NCBI GenBank assembly: GCA_946406305.1
Contig: CAMJKC010000097.1
Location: forward strand, 1-6,434
DNA length: 6,434 bases
Reading direction: 5' to 3'
From: an uncultured Lachnospiraceae bacterium
Lineage (GTDB): Bacteria > Bacillota > Clostridia > Lachnospirales > Lachnospiraceae
The position numbers and the translations under genes are program-made. The notes below the pieces were generated by a model. That model saw only the letters and a list, made by a program, of their open reading frames with translations. It did not search any database and was not told the origin of the DNA. Shown here in pieces: positions 1-5,650 of this stretch (position 1 is the stretch's first letter; every line of letters starts with the position of its first letter).

Positions 1-352
1 TATGAAAGAAGGTGGATCATTAACTATACTTGCCACAGCACTTGTTGATACTGGTTCAAGGATGGATGATGTAATATATGAAGAATTTAAAGGAACAGGC
101 AATATGGAATTAGTACTAAATAGAAAATTACAAGAGAGAAGAGTTTTCCCTGCTATTGATATACAAAAGAGTGGAACAAGAAGAGATGATTTACTACTTG
201 ATAAGAGGTCACTTGTGGCAGCAAATACGGTTCACAAATTAGTGAATGACAAAAATAGAGAAGATAGTATAGAGCATATATTAGATTTATTTGACAGAAC
301 CTTAGATAATGAAGATTTTATAAATAGATTAACAAAGTTTGAGAATGCATGA
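1..352 (+). CDS. rho: Transcription termination factor Rho, C-terminal part (5' end outside window)
   Basis: Rho is a ring-shaped hexameric RNA helicase that ends transcription by translocating along the nascent RNA. The 116 codons visible match the C-terminal part of its RecA-like ATPase domain. They include GGSLTI-ATAL, then DTGSRMDD, then [11 protein letters not shown], then the segment [16 protein letters not shown], which are among the most conserved stretches of the family and include arginines at the subunit interface. The ATG at position 2 is internal, because the conserved domain plainly continues upstream. The P-loop and the RNA-binding N-terminal domain lie outside the window. The stop codon overlaps the next gene in an ATGA arrangement, so the two are probably translated in a coupled way. 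The identification is firm from sequence similarity. Confidence 0.95.
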   Translation, partial: MKEGGSLTILATALVDTGSRMDDVIYEEFKGTGNMELVLNRKLQERRVFPAIDIQKSGTRRDDLLLDKRSLVAANTVHKLVNDKNREDSIEHILDLFDRTLDNEDFINRLTKFENA

Positions 353-867
353 TGGGCGAGAAACTTACAAGAAGCGATATAAAAAAAATTGAAGAAGAAA
401 TAAGAAAAAGAAAATTTGAGATAAGGCCAAAAGCACTTGAAGATTTAAAATCGGCGAGAGCACAAGGTGATTTATCGGAGAATTTTGAGTATTATGCTGC
501 AAAAAAATTTAATAGGGAAAACAATAGCAGAATAGAATATTTAGAAAAGATGATAAAAAATGCAACGATTATAGACGATGATGATACAGGTGGAGTAAGT
601 CTTAATAATATCGTAGAAGTAAAATTTGTAGATGAAGGGGTAGATGAAGAGACTTGGGAGATGGCAAGATATAAAATTGTCACTTCTATAAGAGGGAGTT
701 CTATAAACAATAAAATAAGTATAGAGTCACCACTTGGAAAAGCATTAATAAAGAAAAACAAGAACGATATAGTAGATGTCATACTTGACAATGGTAGTAG
801 CTATAAAGTGAAAATTATTAACATTATAAAAAATGTAGATGATGACGACACAATAAAACAGTTTTAA
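349..867 (+). CDS. greA: GreA/GreB-family transcript cleavage (elongation) factor
   Basis: Gre factors enter the secondary channel of RNA polymerase and stimulate cleavage of backtracked RNA, rescuing stalled complexes. Residues 5-75 look like the N-terminal coiled coil. The tip carries GDLSENFEYYAAKK with Asp41 and Glu44, the acidic residues that in this family help hold the catalytic Mg2+. Residues 125-165 match the C-terminal FKBP-like domain (ESPLGKALI, then a DIVDV strand and a final beta hairpin). At 172 aa it is slightly longer than the usual ~158 aa, ending in an acidic tail (DDDD). The RIEYLEKMI segment after the tip, in place of the usual Q-G-type sequence, suggests a divergent paralogue rather than the main GreA; this is inference. 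The start is ATGATG (349 or 352), overlapping the rho stop, with only a weak GAG at 341-343 as ribosome binding site. This favours translational coupling to rho. Confidence 0.87.
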   Translation: MMGEKLTRSDIKKIEEEIRKRKFEIRPKALEDLKSARAQGDLSENFEYYAAKKFNRENNSRIEYLEKMIKNATIIDDDDTGGVSLNNIVEVKFVDEGVDEETWEMARYKIVTSIRGSSINNKISIESPLGKALIKKNKNDIVDVILDNGSSYKVKIINIIKNVDDDDTIKQF

Positions 868-870
868 ATT

Positions 871-875
871 GGAGG
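871..875 (+). promoter_or_regulatory. Ribosome binding site that fixes the thiT start
   Basis: GGAGG lies 5 nt before the ATG at 881. A longer frame could open at a TTG at 869, but that codon overlaps the GGAGG itself, so the ATG at 881 is the better start. Confidence 0.8.
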
Positions 876-880
876 ATAAA

Positions 881-1423
881 ATGAATATTAAAAAAATAAG
901 TTTTTCTGCACTATGTATAGCTTTGGCATTTGTATTGAGTAAAATAAAATTATTAGAATTCTTTTTTCCATTGGGTGGAAGCATAACTCTATTTTCTATG
1001 TTTCTCATAACTCTTCCTGGTTATTTTTTAGGTTTCAAATATGGTGTGTTAAGCACAATAGGTTTAGGAATTATTAAATTTTCATTTGCTGGGAATTTAT
1101 ATAATATATGGCAAGGTATTTTAGATTATATAATAGCATATACTCTGTTTTCTGTTTCAGGATTAAAAATATTTACAAAAATGAAAAGAGGTTTAGAGTG
1201 TAGTTATATTTTAGGAGTTATAGGAAGAATAATATTTTGTTCATTGTCTGGTTTTATTTTCTTTAAGGAGTATACACCAGATGGTATCAATCCTTTAATA
1301 TATGCTATAACATATAACTCTTCCTATATGTTAGTTGAAATGGTGATTACTTTGATTGTTATAAACATACCATATGTAAGAAAAGGGATTATTAGCTTAA
1401 AACAAAAAGTGCTAAGTTGGTAA
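881..1423 (+). CDS. thiT: ThiT-type S-component of an ECF vitamin transporter, probably for thiamine
   Basis: This is a 180-residue hydrophobic protein with about six membrane segments, the usual size of the substrate-binding S-component of energy-coupling-factor transporters. The hallmark stretch FPLGGSITLFSM (residues 29-40) corresponds to the GGS-T--SM signature of ThiT. LDY at 81-83 and a late YAITYNSSYM segment match regions that line the thiamine pocket in characterised ThiT proteins. Helix 1 contains an A-x-x-x-A pair (Ala10, Ala14), the pattern S-components use to dock onto EcfT. No EcfA or EcfT gene is nearby, as expected for group II transporters that share one energising module. 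It sits 13 nt after the greA-like gene, so it probably shares the rho-greA transcript. No TPP riboswitch fits in that gap, which is unusual for a thiamine gene. Another vitamin or precursor remains possible as substrate. Confidence 0.8.
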   Translation: MNIKKISFSALCIALAFVLSKIKLLEFFFPLGGSITLFSMFLITLPGYFLGFKYGVLSTIGLGIIKFSFAGNLYNIWQGILDYIIAYTLFSVSGLKIFTKMKRGLECSYILGVIGRIIFCSLSGFIFFKEYTPDGINPLIYAITYNSSYMLVEMVITLIVINIPYVRKGIISLKQKVLSW

Positions 1424-1475
1424 AATAAAAAAAAGAATTTTACGAAATTTACATAAAAAATTGTAAAAAAAATAC

Positions 1476-1504
1476 TTGCAAAAAATTTATAATTGTAGTA
1501 AAAT
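1476..1504 (+). promoter_or_regulatory. Sigma-A-type promoter of the four-tRNA operon
   Basis: TTGCAA (1476-1481) and TAAAAT (1499-1504) are separated by 17 nt, placing the start of transcription near 1511, about 7 nt before tRNA-Asp. A perfect TATAAT also occurs at 1488-1493, but its nearest -35-like hexamer (TTGTAA, 1461-1466) is 21 nt away, so it is the weaker choice. The 94-nt gap after thiT is almost pure A+T and contains no convincing terminator hairpin. Confidence 0.6.
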
Positions 1505-1517
1505 AGAAAATTGTTAA

Positions 1518-1591
1518 GGCCCGGTGGCTCAGATGGTTAGAGCGCTGCCCTGTCACGGCAGAGGTCAGGGGTTCAAGTCCCCTTCGGGTCG
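1518..1591 (+). tRNA. tRNA-Asp (anticodon GTC)
   Basis: This 74-nt gene folds as a standard cloverleaf. The acceptor stem is 1518-1524 with 1584-1590. The anticodon stem CTGCC/GGCAG encloses loop 1550-1556 with anticodon GTC at 1552-1554. The T-stem is AGGGG/CCCCT around TTCAAGT. The discriminator base is G1591, as expected for Asp. No CCA is encoded; a T-run follows directly. Confidence 0.97.
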
Positions 1592-1610
1592 TTTTTTATG
1601 AAATAAATTT

Positions 1611-1692
1611 GGATGGATTCCCGAGTGGCCAAAGGGGGCAGACTGTAAATCTGTTGTCGTCGACTTCGGTGGTTCGAATCCACCTCCATCCA
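1611..1692 (+). tRNA. tRNA-Tyr (anticodon GTA)
   Basis: This 82-nt class II tRNA has the long variable arm expected of bacterial tRNA-Tyr. The acceptor stem GGATGGA (1611-1617) pairs perfectly with TCCATCC (1685-1691), and the discriminator is A1692. The anticodon loop 1643-1649 holds GTA at 1645-1647. The T-loop is TTCGAAT. No CCA is encoded. Confidence 0.97.
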
Positions 1693-1697
1693 TTTTA

Positions 1698-1770
1698 GGG
1701 GTGTTAGCTCAGCTGGGAGAGCATCTGCCTTACAAGCAGAGGGTCACAGGTTCGAGCCCTGTACGCCCCA
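1698..1770 (+). tRNA. tRNA-Val (anticodon TAC)
   Basis: This is a 73-nt cloverleaf. The acceptor stem 1698-1704 pairs with 1763-1769 through one G-U. The anticodon stem TCTGC/GCAGA surrounds loop 1729-1735 with anticodon TAC at 1731-1733. The T-stem is ACAGG/CCTGT around TTCGAGC. The discriminator is A1770. No CCA is encoded. Confidence 0.97.
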
Positions 1771-1776
1771 CTGTAT

Positions 1777-1850
<74 letters not shown>

Positions 1851-1852
1851 TC

Positions 1853-1875
1853 AAGATGGCTTAGCCATCTTTTTT
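1853..1875 (+). terminator. Intrinsic terminator of the tRNA operon
   Basis: AAGATGGC (1853-1860) pairs perfectly with GCCATCTT (1864-1871) around a 3-nt TTA loop and runs into a T-tract ending at 1875. It begins 2 nt after the last tRNA and separates the tRNA unit from the metal-transport operon. Confidence 0.92.
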
Positions 1876-1880
1876 ATTTA

Positions 1881-1912
1881 TTAACACAAAATTCACAATT
1901 AAAGTATATAAT
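1881..1912 (+). promoter_or_regulatory. Putative promoter of the metal ABC transporter operon
   Basis: A perfect TATAAT lies at 1907-1912 and would start transcription near 1919, just ahead of the GAGG ribosome binding site at 1923-1926. The best -35-like hexamer is TTAACA at 1881-1886, but the 20-nt spacer is longer than ideal. This may mean a weak or activator-dependent promoter, or that the -35 box is different. Confidence 0.45.
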
Positions 1913-1916
1913 ACTT
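1902..1916 (+). promoter_or_regulatory. Perfect 15-bp palindrome over the -10 box, candidate operator
   Basis: AAGTAT and ATACTT form a perfect 6-3-6 inverted repeat (centre ATA) that contains the entire TATAAT at 1907-1912. A repressor bound here would block RNA polymerase directly, and metal uptake operons of this kind are usually under Zur, MntR or a related metal sensor. The sequence does not match a consensus I can assign with confidence. Part of the symmetry comes from the TATAAT itself, so chance is possible. Confidence 0.4.
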
Positions 1917-1933
1917 ATAAATGAGGTTAGAGT

Positions 1934-2626
1934 ATGAATGGTTTTCAAATAAGTTGCAAAAATTTAAATCTTGGTTATGATAATCATGTTGTAGCAAAAA
2001 ATATAAATTTTGAAGTTAATGCTGGTGACTATTTGTGCATTGTAGGAGAGAATGGTTCTGGAAAATCAACTTTAGTAAAAACTTTATTATCACTCAATAA
2101 ACCTGTTAGTGGTGAGATAATATTTGGAGATGTGAAAAGAAATGAAATAGGGTACTTGCCACAACAAACTATTATTCAAAAAGATTTTCCTGCTTCTGTA
2201 AGAGAGATAATAATATCTGGTTGCCAAAAACCTTTTAAACCTTTTTACACAAAAAATGATTACAAAAGATGTGAAGAAAACATAGAGAGATTAAACATCA
2301 CAAGTTTTGTAAAAAAAAGTTATAGGGATTTATCTGGTGGTCAGCAGCAAAGAGTTTTGTTAGCAAGGGCATTGTGTGCTACAGAAAAGATGTTGCTTTT
2401 AGATGAGCCTGTTGCTGGACTTGACCCTATAGTGACCGAAGAGATGTATAATATAATTGAAAAGTTAAATAGAGAAGGCATTACTATTATAATGATATCA
2501 CATGACATTAAATCGGCACTCAAATATGCGAATAAGATTTTACATGTAGGACCTAATGTATTTTTTGGAAGCAAAGATGAATATTTGAAATTAGGACATG
2601 GGAATTTAGTTTTTTCAAATAAATAA
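1934..2626 (+). CDS. znuC: Zinc/manganese-type ABC transporter, ATP-binding protein (ZnuC-like)
   Basis: This 230-residue protein is a complete ABC ATPase that would power metal uptake through the permease encoded next. Visible motifs are Walker A GENGSGKST (38-46), the Q-loop around Gln77-Gln78, the signature LSGGQQQR (133-140), Walker B with DEP (154-159), the D-loop GLD (162-164) and the switch histidine in SHD (His190). The helical-domain segment FPASVREIIISG (85-96) is typical of the metal-chelate branch (ZnuC, AdcC, MntB). The start ATG at 1934 has GAGG 7 nt upstream. The length is normal for the family. Zinc is preferred over manganese because of the neighbouring Cys-Cys protein; this is inference. 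The following permease gene is 25 nt away. Confidence 0.88.
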   Translation: MNGFQISCKNLNLGYDNHVVAKNINFEVNAGDYLCIVGENGSGKSTLVKTLLSLNKPVSGEIIFGDVKRNEIGYLPQQTIIQKDFPASVREIIISGCQKPFKPFYTKNDYKRCEENIERLNITSFVKKSYRDLSGGQQQRVLLARALCATEKMLLLDEPVAGLDPIVTEEMYNIIEKLNREGITIIMISHDIKSALKYANKILHVGPNVFFGSKDEYLKLGHGNLVFSNK

Positions 2627-2651
2627 AAGATGAAGGAAAAAAATAAATAAA

Positions 2652-3509
2652 ATGAATATAGAATTTTTAGAAACATTAAATTTATATATGAATTTGCCGT
2701 TTGTTCAAAATGCTATAATTGTAGCAATTTTGATATCGCTTTGTTCATCACTCCTCGGTGTGACTCTTGTGCTAAAGAGGTTTTCATTTATAGGAGATGG
2801 GTTATCACATGTAGCATTTGGAGCAATGGCTATAGCAATGGCATTAAATTTTGTAGATAAAATGTTTTTACTTTTGCCAATTACAATAATTAGTGCAATT
2901 TTACTTTTAAAATCTGGCAGGAAAGCAAAAATGAGTGGAGATGCTCAAATTGCACTTGTGTCTGTTGGTGCATTAGCTCTTGGGTATCTCATTATAAATA
3001 GATTTAGCAAATCTGCTAATATTTCTGCAGATGTATGTACTACACTTTTTGGTTCAACATCTATATTGACACTTACAAAAACAGAAGTTAATGTGTGTAT
3101 AATTTTATCTGTAGTAGTAGTAATTGTATATATACTTTTTTACAATAAAATATTTGCAGTTACCTTTGATGAAAATTTTGCAAAAGGTATAGGACTAAAC
3201 ACAGAATTCTACAACTTGTTAATAGCAATAGTAATAGCAGTAATAATAGTTCTCGCTATGAATTTAGTAGGCTCATTACTTATTTCGGCACTTATAATTT
3301 TTCCAGCAATTTCGGCTATGCAAATATGTAGAAGTTTTAAACAAGTTACAATATGTGCTATCATATATTCATTAGTAACTACTATATTAGGTCTTATGGG
3401 AGCTATCATATTTGATACACCTGTAGGCTCAACTATAGTTGTAGTAGAGATAGTAATATTTATAATTTTTTATATTTTAGGGAAAATAAAAGGAGGTATA
3501 GTAGCATGA
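2652..3509 (+). CDS. znuB: Zinc/manganese-type ABC transporter, ABC-3 family permease (ZnuB-like)
   Basis: This is a 285-residue polytopic membrane protein with about eight or nine hydrophobic segments, the membrane channel for the preceding ATPase. The signature is LGVTLVLKRFSFIGDGLSHVAFG (in parts, residues 35-57), in which His53 of GDGLSH is conserved across this permease family. A second family stretch is the NLVGSLLISALIIFPA region in the C-terminal half, probably contacting the ATPase. The start is set at 2652. Its ribosome binding site is poor (AAGGA at 2633-2637, about 14 nt away), so expression may depend on coupling with znuC. A later ATG at residue 13 has no better site upstream. 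The gene overlaps the next one in an ATGA arrangement. Metal specificity cannot be read from the sequence. Confidence 0.88.
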   Translation: MNIEFLETLNLYMNLPFVQNAIIVAILISLCSSLLGVTLVLKRFSFIGDGLSHVAFGAMAIAMALNFVDKMFLLLPITIISAILLLKSGRKAKMSGDAQIALVSVGALALGYLIINRFSKSANISADVCTTLFGSTSILTLTKTEVNVCIILSVVVVIVYILFYNKIFAVTFDENFAKGIGLNTEFYNLLIAIVIAVIIVLAMNLVGSLLISALIIFPAISAMQICRSFKQVTICAIIYSLVTTILGLMGAIIFDTPVGSTIVVVEIVIFIIFYILGKIKGGIVA

Positions 3510-3970
3510 AAAAAATTTATTTGATGTTTTTGTCATTAATAATGGTTATAGTTATGTCATTTAATGCTTGTGCTGCTGCCAATGCTACAAGGGCAACAAA
3601 GAAAGAAGAAAAAATTGATTATGACTTAGTTCAATTAAAAGGTCAGATGTTATATTCGCAAGTAGTTAATATAATGGAAGACCCAGATACATATGTAGGA
3701 AAAAGAGTTAGGCTCATTGGAAATATGGGTATAATAGATGGTGCAGACAATAAAAAATATTTTATTGTAAATGTAGGAGATGTTACATCTTGTTGCACGA
3801 CAGGGCTTGAATTTGTAATAAAAGGTGGTTCAGACAAAGTTGAAGATTACCCAGAAGTAGGTAAAAAAGTCCGTGTAAATGGTGTTCTTGAATCATACAA
3901 AGAAGGGACTCAAACATATCTTCATCTTGTAGATACAGATGTATATGTCTATAAAGATAAAAAGAAATAA
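3506..3970 (+). CDS. Exported OB-fold-like protein with Cys-Cys motif, linked to the metal transporter
   Basis: This 154-residue protein has no firmly known function. Residues 1-27 form an export signal: Lys-Lys, a long hydrophobic stretch, then an Ala-rich end. Cys22 follows F-N-A, a poor lipobox, so either lipid attachment at Cys22 or signal peptidase I cleavage among the following alanines is possible. The mature part is small and mostly beta strand: DPDTYVGKRVRLIGNM (59-74), then SCCTTGLEF (95-103, Cys96-Cys97), then DYPEVGKKVRVNGVLE. This resembles the C-terminal domain of the YcgQ/TIGR03943-type proteins, which are linked to Zur-controlled zinc genes in Bacillus. I recall similar proteins beside zinc ABC transporters in Clostridia, from memory only. 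It overlaps znuB by 4 nt and has a strong AGGAGG (3491-3496). A role in extracytoplasmic metal handling is inference. It is not a ZnuA substrate-binding protein, being far too short. Confidence 0.75.
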   Translation: MKKIYLMFLSLIMVIVMSFNACAAANATRATKKEEKIDYDLVQLKGQMLYSQVVNIMEDPDTYVGKRVRLIGNMGIIDGADNKKYFIVNVGDVTSCCTTGLEFVIKGGSDKVEDYPEVGKKVRVNGVLESYKEGTQTYLHLVDTDVYVYKDKKK

Positions 3971-4011
3971 TTGTAAGTTATAAAAATATATTTATATATG
4001 TGTTAAAAAAT

Positions 4012-4050
4012 CGGCATATAGTGGGTATTGACCACTGATGTCGTTTTTTT
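4012..4050 (+). terminator. Intrinsic terminator of the metal transporter operon
   Basis: CGGCAT (4012-4017) and TAGTGG (4019-4024) pair with CCACTG (4032-4037) and ATGTCG (4038-4043). This gives a 12-bp stem with two G-U pairs, one bulged A and a 7-nt loop. Seven Ts follow at 4044-4050. An A-run at 4005-4010 precedes the stem, so it might also stop transcription from the other strand, where no gene is seen. The 41 nt between the last stop codon and the stem show nothing else. Confidence 0.92.
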
Positions 4051-4060
4051 ATAATTTATA

Positions 4061-4089
4061 TTGCTAAAAATAGAGTTTTTTTGTATAAT
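4061..4089 (+). promoter_or_regulatory. Sigma-A-type promoter for tRNA-Gln, proS and cca
   Basis: TTGCTA (4061-4066) and a perfect TATAAT (4084-4089) are separated by exactly 17 nt. Transcription should start near 4096, about 17 nt before the tRNA. It lies just after the preceding terminator, and I see no other promoter between the tRNA and proS. Confidence 0.72.
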
Positions 4090-4112
4090 AAGAAATAGTA
4101 TATTTTTTTCTT

Positions 4113-4184
4113 ACCTCCATAGCCAAATGGTAAGGCAACGGTCTCTGACTCCGTCATTTTAAGGTTCGAATCCTTATGGGGGTG
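4113..4184 (+). tRNA. tRNA-Gln (anticodon CTG)
   Basis: This is a 72-nt cloverleaf. The acceptor stem ACCTCCA (4113-4119) pairs with TGGGGGT (4177-4183) through one G-T. The D-stem is GCC/GGC. The anticodon stem ACGGT/TCCGT (one T-T at its loop end) encloses loop 4143-4149 with anticodon CTG at 4145-4147. The T-stem is TAAGG/CCTTA around TTCGAAT. The weak A1-U72 pair and discriminator G73 fit tRNA-Gln. CTG reads only CAG, so a separate tRNA-Gln(TTG) should exist elsewhere in the genome. No CCA is encoded, and no terminator separates it from proS. Confidence 0.93.
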
Positions 4185-4213
4185 TTTGTAAATTAAATAT
4201 TTTTGGAGTTATT

Positions 4214-5650
4214 ATGGATAATAAACAAATGGTTAAAGAAATAACTAATATAGAAGTAGATTTTGCAAAATGGTATACAGACATAGTAAAAAAGGCAAAA
4301 TTATGTGAATATAGCAGTGTTAAAGGGTGTATGATAATAGAGCCATACGGATATGCTATATGGGAAAATATTTCAAATAACTTAGATAAAGAGTTTAAGA
4401 ATATAGGTGTAGAGAATTGTGCAATGCCTATGTTTATACCAGAAAGTTTGTTAAAAAAAGAGAAAGACCATGTTGAAGGATTTTCTCCAGAATGTGCTTG
4501 GGTGACTCATGGGGGAAATGAGGAGTTAGAAGAAAGATTATGTGTTAGACCTACAAGTGAGACACTATTTTGCGATTATTATAAAAACACTATAAAGTCA
4601 TATAGAGATTTGCCAAAATTATTAAATCAATGGGTTTCGGTGGTAAGGTGGGAAAAAACTACAAGACCTTTTTTAAGATCAAGAGAATTCTATTGGCAAG
4701 AAGGCCACACTGCACATAGAGATGGAAAAGAATCAGAAGAATTTACCATAAAGATGTTAAATGTGTATGCAGATTTCTTAAAAAATTTTTTGGCAATACC
4801 TGTTATAAAAGGACAAAAAACAGATAGTGAAAAATTTGCAGGTGCAGAAGCAACATATACAGTAGAAGCTATGATGCATGACGGAAAGGCATTGCAGTCT
4901 GCCACATCGCATAATTTTGGTTCTGGTTTTGCAGAAGCATTTAAGATTCAATATTTAGATGAAAATGGAGAGTTAAAATATGTAAGTCAAACTTCTTGGG
5001 GATTATCTACGAGAATAATAGGTGCTATAATAATGGTGCATGGTGACAATGAGGGATTAAAATTACCGCCTTATATTGCTCCAATACAAGTCATTGTTGT
5101 TCCTATAAAAATGAAAGACGAAAAGAATTTAGAAAAAGCAAAAGAATTATGTTCTTTGCTTAAGGAAGAAGGGATAAGGGCGACTATTGATTTGACAGAT
5201 AAATCTCCAGGCTATAAATTTGCTGATAGTGAGATGAGAGGAATTCCACTTAGGATTGAAATAGGACCAAAAGATATTGAAAATAATCAAGTTGTATTAG
5301 TCCGTAGGGATACACATGAAAAAATAGTGACACCGCTGTTTGACATACAAAAATCAGTAAAAGACATATTGGAAGAGATACACATTAATATGTATGAAAC
5401 TGCTAAAAAGCACCTTAATGAAAACATAAGAGAAGCAGATACTTTAGATGAGATGGTAAAGATTATAAATGAAAAAAGTGGTTTTGTAAGAGCTATGCAC
5501 TGTGGTTGTAAAGAATGTGAAAAGAAATTAAAAGAAGAGACAACTATTACAACTCGTTGCATTCCTTTTGAAAAAAAACTAAATAAGAAAACTTGTATAG
5601 TTTGTGGCAAACCAGCAAAATATGAAGTCATATTTGGAAGATCATATTGA
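4214..5650 (+). CDS. proS: Prolyl-tRNA synthetase, archaeal/eukaryote-like type with C-terminal zinc domain
   Basis: This cytoplasmic class II synthetase charges tRNA-Pro with proline. It is complete at 478 residues, the usual size of the short type (ProS type 3). RPTSE (112-116) lies in the amino-acid site. Motif 2 spans about 140-168 with RWEKTTRPFLRSREF. Motif 3 spans about 260-286 with GLSTRIIGA and Arg267. There is no ~180-residue editing insertion between motifs 2 and 3, which separates it from the common E. coli-type enzyme. The anticodon-binding domain occupies roughly 287-400. The last ~75 residues hold the extra domain with Cys430, 432, 435, 449, 461 and 464, enough for a zinc site, and end in the Tyr typical of the family. 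The start ATG has GGAG at 4205-4208. The gene follows tRNA-Gln by 29 nt and overlaps cca by 1 nt. Confidence 0.96.
   Translation: MDNKQMVKEITNIEVDFAKWYTDIVKKAKLCEYSSVKGCMIIEPYGYAIWENISNNLDKEFKNIGVENCAMPMFIPESLLKKEKDHVEGFSPECAWVTHGGNEELEERLCVRPTSETLFCDYYKNTIKSYRDLPKLLNQWVSVVRWEKTTRPFLRSREFYWQEGHTAHRDGKESEEFTIKMLNVYADFLKNFLAIPVIKGQKTDSEKFAGAEATYTVEAMMHDGKALQSATSHNFGSGFAEAFKIQYLDENGELKYVSQTSWGLSTRIIGAIIMVHGDNEGLKLPPYIAPIQVIVVPIKMKDEKNLEKAKELCSLLKEEGIRATIDLTDKSPGYKFADSEMRGIPLRIEIGPKDIENNQVVLVRRDTHEKIVTPLFDIQKSVKDILEEIHINMYETAKKHLNENIREADTLDEMVKIINEKSGFVRAMHCGCKECEKKLKEETTITTRCIPFEKKLNKKTCIVCGKPAKYEVIFGRSY

Noticed and set aside
869..880. A longer thiT start at TTG 869.
   Set aside because: This codon overlaps the GGAGG that serves the ATG at 881 and has no ribosome binding site of its own.
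492..1008. Two overlapping minus-strand reading frames (492-791 and 745-1008).
   Set aside because: They lie opposite the greA-like gene and the start of thiT, have low-complexity hydrophobic translations, and have no recognisable domain. They are shadows of the + strand genes.
1424..1475. A terminator after thiT.
   Set aside because: The stretch is nearly pure A+T with short weak inverted repeats and no G+C stem, so it cannot be supported as an intrinsic terminator.
4012..4043. The hairpin as a regulatory element or repeat rather than a terminator.
   Set aside because: The long stem followed at once by seven Ts, placed just after the last gene of an operon, is fully explained as an intrinsic terminator.
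4185..4213. A T-box or other leader regulator in front of proS.
   Set aside because: Only 29 nt separate the tRNA and the start codon, and no T-box sequence or antiterminator structure is visible there or before the tRNA.
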